The notes: generated by a model not told the origin, from the letters alone. Numbered from the stretch's first letter, positions 1-10,963 are shown. The stretch: 64,000 nucleotides of DNA from Paralithodes platypus (GCA_032716605.1 CM064573.1:2021207-2085206), one strand, 5' to 3'. A program made the numbers and translations.

Positions 1-170
1 TAGCATAACATAGCTATTAGTGATCCTTGATGTATCTGAGGAAAAAGAAAGAAACGTTGAACTTCCGAAAAATGTAACGTAGATAAGGTAAAACATAATT
101 ATTGATACCTACTATAGGCTATAATGTTAAAAGAATAAATTAATATATAAATATATAAACAAATAATGAA
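1..170. other. AT-rich sequence, nothing recognised
   Basis: AT-rich sequence with no convincing reading frame and no repeat I recognise from elsewhere in the window. It leads into the inverted-repeat element that follows. Confidence 0.5.
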
Positions 171-325
171 AACAATAAAATAATAAATAAGGTCCCACCC
201 CTTTCCCATTCGTAAGTAAGACACATTATTTGTTATAATTTACCGAAGAACGACCATTACTTGCATTACTGTATGTACACAAACATTTCAATAGTGTAAG
301 CATGTTTCCTTATATATAATATACA

Positions 326-388
<63 letters not shown>

Positions 389-437
389 TAGATAGATAGA
401 GTGATATAGAATGATAGATAGATAGATAGATAGATAT
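326..437. repeat. (TA)n followed by (GATA)n microsatellite
   Basis: Uninterrupted TA dinucleotides pass directly into GATA tetranucleotides, inside the spacer of the inverted-repeat element. Confidence 0.98.
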
Positions 438-578
438 ACAGTACCTATAGTGTTCAATTAGTGTCCTGCCATCCTTCTCTTCCCTTTTCCCCTCCTCAGA
501 TAGATAGATAGATAGATGTACAGTACCTATAGTGTTCAATTAGTGTCCTGCCATCCTTCTCAACCCTTTTCCCCTCCT
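425..578. repeat. 82 bp tandem duplication with GATA start
   Basis: Two consecutive units start with GATA repeats and continue CAGTACCTATAGTGTTCAAT and GTGTCCTGCCATCCTTCTC. The offset is 82 bases (439 versus 521). Confidence 0.9.
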
Positions 579-683
579 TCCTCCAGCACTTCTCCGTTCC
601 TCCCTCCCCAGTATAATTTAGGGACAGCCTTCCGCCTTAATTGGTCGATCAATATTTATTTCTCACAGATCAAGAGAGTGGAG

Positions 684-715
<32 letters not shown>

Positions 716-748
716 GAGGGTGCAAGCTGAAGGGAGGATAAAGAAGAC

Positions 749-795
<47 letters not shown>

Positions 796-866
796 AATGA
801 GGTAGGTAGAGAGATAATAGAGCTGAAAGAACGAGAGAGAGAGAGAGAGTGTGTGTGTGTGTGTGT
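684..866. repeat. (GT)n, (GA)n, (GA)n(GT)n microsatellites
   Basis: GT run at about 684-714, GA run at about 751-791, then GA to GT at about 831-866, still within the inverted-repeat element. The apparent Ser/Leu/Arg/Glu reading frames here are microsatellite translations. Confidence 0.97.
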
Positions 867-1000
867 AAACATGCTTACATTACTGAAATGTTTGTGGACA
901 TGCAGTAATGCAAGTAATGGTCGCTCCTCTGTAAATCTAAAATGGCTTACTTAATTAAGAATGGGAAAGGGGTGGGAATTTGTATTATTATTTTATCTTT

Positions 1001-1034
1001 GTTTTTTTATTTTTTTGAAAAAAAAGAAAAAAAG

Positions 1035-1065
<31 letters not shown>

Positions 1066-1483
1066 AGTGAGAGAAAGGGAGAAGAGTGAGAGGGTGAACA
1101 TTATCTTGTCAGTTGCTTGCTATTTTTGTTTGAATAAAAGCAAGACTACTCTCTCTCTTTCACACTCTCTCTCACTCTCCATCTCAATTTATCTCTTTGT
1201 GTCTCATATTTTCTCGTCTCGTAGAGCATTTGTCACTGCTTATTTACAGTCTATCTCGTATCTCTGTCTTGCTCACTAATCGTATTACGTTTAAATGGAT
1301 TCTTTATTTATTTTCCCTGTGTCTTGGAAATATTCTATAATTCTATTTTTTATTAGTTTTGGTATATTCTAACTTTGGTCATAGCATTTCGTTCAACCAT
1401 TCATAATTGTGACAAATATTGGCATAATAAGGAGTAGAAGAGTGTATAGACAATTTCGAGCAATGTTTTTCAATATGCAATCT
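1001..1483. other. AT-rich DNA with GT/GA tracts, no gene
   Basis: Contains a mixed GT/GA tract at about 1034-1066 and imperfect CT-rich sequence at 1140-1260. Otherwise featureless. It ends at the left copy of the RTE target-site duplication. Confidence 0.6.
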
Positions 1484-1495
1484 TAAAAATTGTAT
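1484..1495. other. Target-site duplication, left copy
   Basis: TAAAAATTGTAT, identical to 2011-2022, marks the 3' end of the minus-strand RTE insertion. Confidence 0.85.
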
Positions 1496-2010
1496 CTATC
1501 TCTATCTATCTATTGCCTGACGCCGTGATCCCCGAAGGGGTGGCCACGAACGAACCGCCCCCATGCACCTCTGTCCCCAGTCAGTCGACGCCCCTCCCCC
1601 CAACCAGCACCACCTTCGTTCATGTACTTCCTCACTCCATCCTTCCACCTCATATTCGGTCTACCTCTCCCCCTCTGTCCCTCCACCTCGCTCTCGTACA
1701 CCCTCTTAGTCATTCTCTCGCTTTCCATACGTTCCATATGGCCGAACCATCTCAAGTTGTTCCTTTTCACACTTTCCAGCACATCTACCTCCACACCACA
1801 CCTCCTTCTTACTTCCTCATTAGTCTGTCTATCCCTCCATGTAACTCCGCACGCACTCCTTAAGTAATTCATTTCCACTGCTCTCACTCTTGGTCTGAGT
1901 CTCTCAACCAACGTCCATGCTTCGCTTCCGTAAGTCAGTGTCGGGATTACCACACTGTCATGCAAGGACTTCTTCACTTCCATACTGACCACCCTATTTC
2001 TTGTTACTGC
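1496..2010 (-). pseudogene. RTE-like non-LTR retrotransposon, 3' fragment (RT C-terminus)
   Basis: On the minus strand this reads through a C-terminal segment typical of RTE-type ORF2. Visible motifs are LTYGSEAWTL, CGVTWRDRQTNEEVRRR, LRWFGHMERM and GRGRPNMRWKDGVRKY, ending HPFGDHGVRQ. The catalytic RT core is missing (5' truncation). Past the stop, the minus strand runs into a short (TAGA)n tail, as expected for RTE elements that end in simple repeats. A 12-base direct repeat, TAAAAATTGTAT, flanks the insert at 1484-1495 and 2011-2022 and is a convincing target-site duplication. Two further copies of this family lie at about 32284-32494 and 40550-40910. Placement in RTE rather than a related clade is from remembered family motifs. 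Confidence 0.85.
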
Positions 2011-2011
2011 T

Positions 2012-2115
2012 AAAAATTGTATGTGCCCAGTAAACAAGTATCTATAATTACACCAAGTTAATATGCAATCTCAAAAATTGTATGTGCCCAGTAAACAAGT
2101 ATCTATAATTACTCA
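2012..2115. repeat. 61 bp tandem duplication interrupted by the RTE insertion
   Basis: The unit AAAAATTGTATGTGCCCAG..AAGTATCTATAATTAC occurs at 2012 and again at 2073. Both copies are preceded by AATATGCAATCT, the first at 1472 on the far side of the RTE insert. The insert therefore split the first of two tandem units. Confidence 0.85.
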
Positions 2116-2225
2116 TAGTTAATTTTCAAGACACTTCATTATTGCTGTCGAGGTTGCTATGTGCTATGCTTTCCAAACTGCGGGCGCCAATAGCAGAATT
2201 TAACGCCACATCATAGCATTCTATG

Positions 2226-2546
2226 TTAAGGGGCAGGTAGATGCTTTTTCTCCCTCATGTTTAGTCCCATTAGCTTTGAGATTTTAAGACGTTCCTTCCT
2301 TCCATTAGCTTTTCGATTTTAGACCGTTCGACCCATTTTTTTGTTAATATATAGAAATGTTGTGCCATTTAGGTGTCGATTTGTCCCTGTCGAGCGATAG
2401 CGAGCCTGTAATTCTAGGAGAAACCGGCACCGAAAAATTTACAAATTTATCTTGAAGGGGGGGGGGGGGTTACAAGCTTTATGGAGGTCTAGCGAGGTCA
2501 CTATAAAATATATATATAGACCCAAAACTAACCAGTACCCCCTTAA
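2226..2546 (-). mobile_element. MITE family A copy
   Basis: Begins TTAAGGGGCAGG and ends CCCCCTTAA. It carries the family core in reverse orientation (GGTGTCGATTTGTCCCTG, GAGCGATAGCGAGCCTG, AAGCTTTATGGAGGTCTAG). Diverged, with a poly-G expansion at about 2458-2469. Confidence 0.85.
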
Positions 2547-2903
2547 TTAAGGAGGCTGGTGCGTCAGACATATCCCTTTAGTCTCATTACCCTCTTCCTC
2601 TCTACTTAATTAAAATGTAAAACTTGCAAACTAAACAAACCAAAATTGGGACAAGGACAATATAAAGTCAAATTAAATTATCAAAATCGCTATGTGGAAA
2701 CAACGCTTACTAAAATGAAAATTATTAAATAAAAGAACACAATCCACCACATAGGGTGTACATTACTACATGAGCAAGTTAATCTGTTTAAGAGAGAGAG
2801 AGAGAGAAAGAGGAGGCGGCGGCGGCGGAGGAAGAGGTAAAGGGCAAGAGAGGGGGAAGAGAGAGAGAGAGAGAGAGTGAAAGTCAGAGAGTGTTTGTGA
2901 TAG

Positions 2904-2973
<70 letters not shown>

Positions 2974-3517
2974 TATGTGTGTGTGTGTTTGTGATAGAAA
3001 TATATATATATATATATAGTTTTTTACATAAATATATATATATATATATATAGTTTACATGAATATATATATATATATAGTATCTAACCGGTATACTGTG
3101 TATAGATATATACTATGTATATATAGATCTATAATATATATAGATATATATACATATATATATATATATACAGTATTGTGTGTGTGTGTGTGTATGTATG
3201 TGTTTAATATTCATTTATTTATATTATATTCTGGATTAGCATTTGTGTATCCAATATTATATTTTCCAAACCCCTTCCACCAAGACCCCCTGTCACCCCC
3301 TTGCTCCCCCCCCTACCTGTATATTAAGCCCCCCCCCCCCCCCCCCCCCCCTCCAACCGCCCCCCTGTATTCACTGGCGGGGTCTGCTGGTGATTTACGA
3401 GTTCAATTTGTCTCCTTGCTGGCCCCAGATTAAGCTCCTTCGTCATTAATACTTCATCCCTCCCGCTATTCAGATCTCACGTGTTGTCCCTGTTGCTGTC
3501 AGTTGTACATGTTTAAT
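2547..3517. other. Microsatellite-rich stretch, no gene
   Basis: Holds GA runs (2790-2880), several long TA runs (2907-2971, 3002-3018, 3032-3051, 3145-3172), GT (3176-3195) and a 20-base poly-C near 3332-3351. No credible protein or RNA gene is seen. Confidence 0.8.
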
Positions 3518-3583
3518 AATCCTTTCAGCACCATGACGTGTTTTACCTGTGGTCCTGGCTACTAATAGACGATGTTATGTAGT
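3518..3583 (+). mobile_element. MITE family D, left-half fragment
   Basis: CCTTTCAGCACCATGACGTG and GGCTACTAATAGACGATGTT match the left arm of family D. The copy is cut at TTAA by the following family A element. The same D/A junction is seen at 48759. Confidence 0.65.
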
Positions 3584-4106
3584 TTAAGGGGAGATGGGCG
3601 TATTTATGGGGGGATGGGCGTATTTAAGGGGAGATGGGCGTATTTATGGGGGGGTGGGCGTATTTAAGGGGAGATGGGCGTATTTATGGGGGGATGGGCG
3701 TATTTATGGGGGGATGGGCGTATTTATGGGGGAGGTGGGCGTATTTATTTGCTCATTTATGTATCTTTTTATCATTGTTTTAGTTTCCTCCCTAGGCCTT
3801 CATCAAACTTAAAATAACAACCCTAGGTATCCTTCTTTAAGATTTATTTGTACATTTTTCGGTAGAAAAATGTCCCGGCCGAAGGCCTGTTCCTCCTAAA
3901 TTACAGGCTCGCTTTCGCTCGCCAGCAAAACATCGACACCTAAATGACACGAAAAGTCTTAATATTGACGCAGAAGAAAAGGTGCGCATGATCTTAAAAT
4001 CGCCAAACTAATGGACCGAACGTCTTAAAATCTGAAAACTAATGAGGATATCAACATGAAGAACAGACAAGAAGGGGAACCAGAAAAACGACCCGTCTCC
4101 CCTTAA
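3584..4106 (+). mobile_element. MITE family A copy with amplified left terminus
   Basis: Starts TTAAGGGGAGATGGGCG and ends CGTCTCCCCTTAA. The internal core is standard (TTTTTCGGTAGAAAAAT hairpin, GGCCGAAGGCC, CACCTAAATGACACGAAAAG). It is longer than usual because its terminal sequence is repeated about eight times. Confidence 0.88.
3587..3748. repeat. 20-21 bp minisatellite made from the MITE A terminus
   Basis: About eight units alternate AAGGGGAGATGGGCGTATTT and ATGGGGGGATGGGCGTATTT. The first unit is the element's own left end. Confidence 0.93.
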
Positions 4107-4118
4107 GCGCCTTCGTCG

Positions 4119-4444
4119 TTAAAGGGAGATATCCACTTGAGGGACTTTTTTCTTGACCCCTTTCTCCCTCATGTCTAGCCCCATTGCGTTTGAGATTTTA
4201 AGATGTTTGCCCCGTTAGCTTGGCGATTTTAAGAACTTTCATTCCATTTTAAGACCTTTCGTGCCATTCAGGTGTCTATTTTATCCTGGCGAGCGATAGC
4301 GAGCCTTTAACTTAAGAGGAGCCGGCCTTTGGCCGGGATATTTTTCTACCGAAAAATGTACAAATTTATCTTGAAAAGGGGTCTAGGGGCTGTAATGTTA
4401 AGCTTGATGGAAGTCTAACGAACTAACTAAAAACCTCCCCTTAA
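4119..4444 (-). mobile_element. MITE family A copy
   Basis: TTAAAGGGAGATATCCACTT to AACCTCCCCTTAA, full length. It is separated from the preceding copy by only 12 bases. Confidence 0.9.
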
Positions 4445-4724
4445 TACTTCATATCTCACCTTATTGAAAGCTCATGAGTTTTTCCTGTTGCTATCAATGT
4501 TTTCTTTTTATATTGATCAATCTATGGTTCTGTCTATCTGTACCGACGACATTGTTTACATGTTATCAAGTTTTAAGGGAGAGAGAGCCTTCTTCTCTTT
4601 TAACCTTTCCTTCAACTTTCCTTTTCTATCGGGTATGTCATCTCTACTAGAATTAAGTCTTGACCACCTCGTTTGGATCGTAAGGCCTGTGTGACCATTG
4701 TATCTATGTAAATCTCACCTCACC
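4445..4724. other. Unassigned spacer
   Basis: A short open frame at 4464-4694 has no recognisable domain. I see no repeat family here. Confidence 0.4.
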
Positions 4725-5958
<1,234 letters not shown>

Positions 5959-6058
5959 NNNNNNNNNNNNNNNNNNNNNNNNNNNNNNNNNNNNNNNNNN
6001 NNNNNNNNNNNNNNNNNNNNNNNNNNNNNNNNNNNNNNNNNNNNNNNNNNNNNNNNNN
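5959..6058. other. Assembly gap of exactly 100 N
   Basis: One hundred N between a CR1 3' UTR and a 29 bp tandem array. The round length suggests a placeholder of unknown true size. Confidence 0.99.
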
Positions 6059-6208
6059 CACACTAACCTAGCCCGTGAGCTGCTTTACAAACTAACCTAG
6101 CCCGTGAGCTGCTTTACAAACTAACCTAGCCCGTGAGCTGCTTTACAAACTAACCTAGCCCGTGAGCTGCTTTACAAACTAACCTAGCCCGTGAGCTGCT
6201 TTACAAAC
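6059..6208. repeat. 29 bp minisatellite
   Basis: Five near-identical units containing AACCTAGCCCGTGAGCTGCT start right at the gap edge. The true array may extend into the gap. Confidence 0.95.
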
Positions 6209-6284
6209 AGACACATGTGGAATATTTTATGTAAATGCTCATAGTGAGACAAGGAAGTAATATGACAAAGTTAATAGTTCAAAC

Positions 6285-6745
6285 TAGGAAAAACACGACA
6301 CCTAAAGGACACGAAAGGCCTTAAGGGGAGGTTTTTAGTTTGTTCCCTACGTTTTCATCAAGCTTAAAATTACACCCCCTAGACCCCCTTTCAAGATAAA
6401 TTTGTACATTTTTCGGTAGAAAAATATCCCGGCCGGAGGCCGGTTGCTCTTAAAATACAGGCTCGCTATCGCTCGCCAGGAAAAAATCGACACCTTAATG
6501 GCACGAAAGGTCTTAAAATTGAGAGAAATGGGGCAAAATGTCTTAAAATGTCAAAACTACTAGGGCGAACGTCTTAAAATCTCAAAAGCAATGGGGCTAA
6601 ACATGAGGGAGAAAGGGGTCCAGAAAAAAATCCCTCTAGTAGAAACCTCCCCTTAAAATCACCAAACTATTGGGTCGAACGCCTTAAAATCACACAATGA
6701 ATATGGCTAAACAAGAGGGCGAAGGGGTTCTGGAAGCATTATAAG
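6285..6745 (+). mobile_element. MITE family A copy (outer) split by another A copy
   Basis: The left remnant ends CACGACACCTAAAGGACACG. The right remnant resumes TTAAAATCACCAAACTATTG and ends near AGAGGGCGAAGGGGTTC. The two parts join at TTAA across the inner element at 6321-6656, giving direct evidence for TTAA-targeted nesting. Confidence 0.85.
6321..6656 (+). mobile_element. MITE family A copy (inner)
   Basis: Full length, TTAAGGGGAGGTTTTTAG to AACCTCCCCTTAA, inserted in the outer copy at TTAA. Core includes GGCCGGAGGCCGG and GCTCGCTATCGCTCGCCAGG. Confidence 0.95.
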
Positions 6746-6993
6746 GAGGTCCTATATCCTATACGCCACACTACCATGCTATATATGCCTACTATATCAG
6801 ACGGGCAGGAAGTGGTTTTTATTAATTTATTGTATTTTTTTTTTTTTTTTGCCGACAGTAAATTGCCATTCCTTCATCTTGACTATACAGCTATGCAGCG
6901 ACGATTATGTACCCAAGTATTTCTTAATTATGAAGACTTGGCATTAAGCCTTTCAAGATCCAATACGTATTTCTATAGTGTTATAGCGGAAAG

Positions 6994-6996
<3 letters not shown>
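6746..6996. other. Unassigned sequence
   Basis: Contains a T run at about 6835-6850 and a short open frame without recognisable domain. Confidence 0.4.

Positions 6997-7077
<81 letters not shown>
6997..7077. repeat. (CA)n microsatellite
   Basis: About 40 uninterrupted CA units. Confidence 0.98.
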
Positions 7078-7078
<1 letters not shown>

Positions 7079-7244
7079 GACACCAGCTGTCGTACCATAA
7101 AAGTGTCTCTCCCCCACACACCTGTCTGGGGCTTGACATATAATAGCCATTAACCTGTAACACTAAATTATAACTCCAAATGTGTGCGACAGTAATAACA
7201 TTGGCATATTTACTCTGGTGTAATGTATTTCCTTGGTTACATTT

Positions 7245-7580
7245 TTAAGCCGAGGTTTTTAGATTGTTTCCTACTCCTCCAGCAATCTTAAAATGTCAAC
7301 CCCTTGACCCCCTTTCAAGATAAATTTGTACATTTTTCGGTAGAAAAATTTCCCGGCCAAAGGCCGGTTACTCTTAAATTACAGGCTCGCTATCGCTCGC
7401 CAGGATAAAATCGACGCCTAAATGGCACGAAAGGTCTTAAAATTGACAGAATGGGGCGAAAATTCTTAAAATCACCAAACTAATGGGGCAAATGTCTTAA
7501 AATCTCAAAAGCGATGGGGCTAAACATGAGGGAGAAGGAAGTTCCAACAAAAAATCCCTTAAGTGGAAACCTCCCCTTAA
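7245..7580 (+). mobile_element. MITE family A copy with atypical left end
   Basis: The right end CCTCCCCTTAA is normal, but the left end reads TTAAGCCGAGGTTTTTAG rather than TTAAGGGGAGG. TTAAGCCG is the start expected for the adjoining family B element, so the left junction may be a chimera of the two families. Confidence 0.85.
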
Positions 7581-7582
7581 CG

Positions 7583-7778
7583 AGCACTTTTTCACTCAAC
7601 ATTTATCCTCAACACTGATCTGGCAGCTTATGAGGTCAACATTTAAAATATTTCGGTTACCTAAATTCATCTACCACCAGTCTAGTTACCGATACCAGTG
7701 CAAACTACTGTACAAATGTTGCCAGAAAAGTTTTGATCATCAAATGTTGACTATAAAAGCTCTCGTGTGATACCGGCT
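7583..7778 (-). mobile_element. MITE family B copy
   Basis: Ends CTCTCGTGTGATACCGGCT. The internal sequence matches the 15461-15672 copy in reverse. The outermost left terminus is missing where the A copy abuts. Confidence 0.8.
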
Positions 7779-8114
7779 TTAAGGGGAGGTTTTTAGTTTT
7801 GTCCCTAGATATCCTTCAAGCTTAAGATTACACCTCCTTGAGCCCCTTTCAAGATAAATTTGTACATTTTTCGGTAGAAAAATGTCCCAGCTTAAAGCCG
7901 GTTCCTCTTAAATAACAGGCTCGCTATCGCTCGCCAGGATAAAATCGACACCTAAATGGCACGAAAGGTCTTAAAATTGACAGAAATGGGTCGAAAGTTC
8001 TTAAAATCGTCAAAATAATGGGGCGAACGTCTTATAATTAAAAAAACAATGGGACTACACATGAGGGAGAAAGGAGTCAAGAAAAAAATCCCTCAAGTGG
8101 AAATCTCCCCTTAT
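7779..8114 (+). mobile_element. MITE family A copy, subfamily with GATATCC
   Basis: TTAAGGGGAGGTTTTTAG to ATCTCCCCTTAT. Carries the CCCTAGATATCCTTCAAG variant shared with copies near 18268, 45792 and 46176. It starts at the right end of the family B element. Confidence 0.92.
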
Positions 8115-8135
8115 CCTAGAATTATACAAACAATA

Positions 8136-8575
8136 CAATACTTTATCTAGGATTATACAAACTTCTAAATGTATCTATAATTATAAAAAAATATCTAACT
8201 TTTTCTAAAATTATACAAGCTTCTAAATGTATCTATAATTATAAAAAATATCTAACTTTTTCTAAAATTATACAAGCTTTTAAATTTATCTATAATTATA
8301 AAAAACATATCTAACTTTTTCTAAAATTATACAAGCTTCTAAATGTATCTATAATTATAAAAAATATCTAACTTTTTCTAAAATTATACAAGCTTTTCAA
8401 TATATCTATAATTATAAAAAATATCTAACTTTTTCTAAAATTATACAAACTTCTAAATGTATCTATAATTATAAAAAATATCTAACTTTTTCTAAAATTA
8501 TACAAGCTTTTAAATGTATCTATAATTATAAAAAAATATCTAACTTTTTCTAAAATTATACAAGCTTTTAACTAG
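8136..8575. repeat. About 58 bp AT-rich minisatellite
   Basis: About eight units built from AATTATACAAGCTTCTAAAT, GTATCTATAATTATAAAAAA and TATCTAACTTTTTCTAAA, with small length differences. Confidence 0.95.
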
Positions 8576-8699
8576 ATTATCTAACATTATATTTACCTAA
8601 TTATCCTAAAAGTATCTATATCTAAAAGTATCCAAGCATCTAGTGTATCAAGATTAGTCTAACTACAATTAACTCTTTTATATTCAGCTAAAATGACGA

Positions 8700-8748
<49 letters not shown>
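8700..8748. repeat. (CT)n microsatellite
   Basis: Perfect CT run. Confidence 0.98.
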
Positions 8749-8752
<4 letters not shown>

Positions 8753-9069
8753 AGCTTATGAGGGTTAGTTGTTAAGTAACGTAAATTATGATAACGCGCG
8801 AATCGTCCTAATCTACCGCGCGCTACATTTGAGACACTCCGCGTCAGATCCGCCCAATTTACGATCCCATTTAGTATTCTCCGGGACTCGTTCGGGTGTC
8901 AGTATTCAGTTAAGCGGGGCCTAGCATTATTAGGCGTATAATTTAGTAGAGGTGTGTGTGTGTATGTTTTTGTTTGTGTGTTTTTTTTTTTTGGGGGGGG
9001 GGGCTCTGCTTCCATTTTTCAGGCCAAGTCAGACGAATGTTGTTTTAGTCAACCTTTGAACTAATGGCG
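8749..9069. other. Unassigned spacer
   Basis: GC-richer than its surroundings at 8800-8900, with GT, T and G runs at 8953-9003. Nothing recognised. Confidence 0.4.
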
Positions 9070-9360
9070 AGTGCGAGGCACTGGCCTTTCAACACAGTCC
9101 CATTCCTATGCTGTCCAGCTCTCCAACCCAAGAATTGGCAAATTTTCTGTCTGTTTTCTACTCAACAAGTAAACTCTGGAACTCTCTCCCTCAATCAACC
9201 TCTCCTTCATCCTATGACTTAGACTGCTTTAAATTTCGTGCGTCCAGGCATTTTGACTCCAACGTCCTTTGAATTTGGCTCCGTCACTCTTTTGGTATTG
9301 GGGGAGACACTCGTTACAGGCAACCTGCCTTTTGTCTCCTTCATACATAGGCAAAAAATA
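9070..9360 (+). pseudogene. Jockey/BovB-like LINE 3' fragment (family J)
   Basis: Recognisable as the C-terminal end of a non-LTR ORF: QLSNPR, then WNSLP-like and SYDLDCFKF..SRHF-like segments broken by frameshifts and stops. It ends in the family's 3' UTR (CTGCCTTTTGTCTCC). Seven other 3' fragments of this family occur in the window. Confidence 0.7.
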
Positions 9361-10628
9361 AACAGGGAAGCTACAAATAGATCACCCCTAAGTCAGAAAA
9401 TGATAAAATATACATGTGAATCGAGCTTAAATTGGACATTAAAAGAGGGATTTAACCCACACTATGCATCATGGCGACTATAACAAAAATATCTAAGGTT
9501 TGTCTTTCCTATAGAAGGCTGTTAGAAGATTGAGCAGACCACACACGTCCGGAACTTCAAGGGGACCCTGTTAAGCTGCTACCGTTGATTAGTACCGTTG
9601 TTTTTTGCCCCCTCCCTGCTGCCCATACCGTTACTTCTGTTGCTCTGCCTATAACCATCTGTTGCTCATTCTGTTATCTCTATACCCCGTTATACATACC
9701 CCGTGCTACCGCCAGACGCTGCAGACGCTCTGTCAACGCTCTCACGATATCGATCATAATTTGAGTATTAACTACTCATCCTCTTCATTCTTGTGCATGA
9801 AAGGTGGTTAAGAGCACGTTTAACCATCCTGTAGCTTAGTAAGTAACACTGCACGATATTTCGCTGTGTATTGACTGAAAAACTTTGTGTTTATCACAAG
9901 ACTCCTGCTCGGACAGGGCGCCACTAGCGCCATCTATTGTTTTGTTTTGCTTTGTAAACAAACGCTCTCTTATTACTATTTTATATAAAATCGTAGCCCC
10001 TAATTTTACCCATTACCTACTGTAGTAAGTATCAATTTAACTGCCTTGTATGTAAGTAAAGCTTTGCATATTAATTTGCTAATAAACAATATTGTTTACT
10101 AACTAACCGCCTACAGGGACTAACGCCGACACCATTTTGTAAACAAACCTTTTTTGGGGATTATACATATTAAATTCCAGCACATTTTGTACCAAATTTA
10201 AGTGCATTCATTTATCTTTTCCCCCTAGATATATTCTTGACTTTTTCTCCTCAGACTGATTTTACTTTAAGCTAAGGGTGGTATTTGTACAAACTAACCT
10301 AGCCTAACCCAACCTGCCAAGCTTTTAACCTAACCCAAACCTAGCCTAGCCTATAGCCAGCCAATCTGTTTTATTATTAACTCTTGTAGATATTGTATTT
10401 GGTATCCTACTGTAGTTGTTGCTTGCACGATCTTGTAATAACCTTTGACTGATACACTTTTTTATCTAAAAAGAGTAGGCTACTGCTTTACTAGGCTTCA
10501 GTGACACCAGGGTCATCTGTTGACACAGTATATTAACCCCTTGTGTGCAGTCACACTTTATTTTTATATAATCTCTATTTGGTGAATTATATATTTAGTT
10601 ACATATTCTGTTATACATATATTTGTTT
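9361..10628. other. Sequence upstream of the CR1 element; 5' boundary unclear
   Basis: No conserved reading frame. Contains TAACCTAGCCTAACCC-type sequence at 10283-10350 and a CGCCACTAGCGCCATCTATT segment at 9920-9940. Some of this may be the CR1 5' UTR, but I cannot place the element start. Confidence 0.4.
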
Positions 10629-10863
10629 AAGGTTAGGTTATCACACCTGGTAGCCTATTTCTGCGAATTTCAATTTTATTATATTCGGTTAGGCTATTCA
10701 ACGCTGGTAGCCTATTATTGCGTATTTCAATTTAAAAAAAAAAAACTTTTGGTTAGGCTATCGCCCCTGGAAGCCTAATTCTGCGTATCTCAACATTTTT
10801 GTTTTCGGTTAGGCTATCACCCCTGATATCCTATTTCTGCGTATTTCAGCATATTTGTTTTCG
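10629..10863 (+). repeat. Four about 57 bp repeats in the CR1 5' UTR
   Basis: Units begin GGTTAGGCTATC and contain GGTAGCCTATTTCTGCGTA. They lie just upstream of ORF1. In non-LTR elements such 5' repeats often carry the internal promoter; that role is inference here. Confidence 0.85.
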
Positions 10864-10945
10864 GTTGAAGTGATTGAAGTGTTTTTAAAGTGAGTGAAGT
10901 GTTGTAAAGTGAGTGAATTGTTTTTTAAGTGAGTGAAGTGATCTG
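10864..10945 (+). repeat. Short GTGAGTGAAGTG repeats before CR1 ORF1
   Basis: About four copies of an AAGTGAGTGAAGTGTTTT-like unit immediately precede the ORF1 start. Confidence 0.85.
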
Positions 10946-10963
10946 AAGAAAGTGACTGTCACC

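Larger units (their letters stand above)
171..1000. mobile_element. Inverted-repeat element (about 0.8 kb) packed with microsatellites
   Basis: The segment at about 191-307 reappears inverted at about 866-980. Both arms contain the CCACCCCTTTCCCATT block, the CGACCATTACTTGCATTACT block and CAAACATTTCA..GTAAGCATGTTT in matching order, with scattered differences. Weaker AT-rich similarity extends the arms to about 171 and 1000. The spacer is almost entirely simple repeat plus an 82 bp tandem duplication. No coding sequence is seen. A fragment of the same arm (TTTCAATAATGTAAGCATG) occurs at about 15373-15395, so this looks like a dispersed non-autonomous TIR element rather than a local inversion. 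Superfamily unknown; no clean target-site duplication found. Confidence 0.7.

Noticed and set aside
3594..3812. Gly/Trp-rich repeat protein
   Set aside because: Translation of the 20 bp MITE-terminus minisatellite.
10283..10350. TAACCTAGCCTAACCC-type sequence as interstitial telomere
   Set aside because: Irregular and short. Not tandem TTAGG; such sequence is common in arthropod noncoding DNA.
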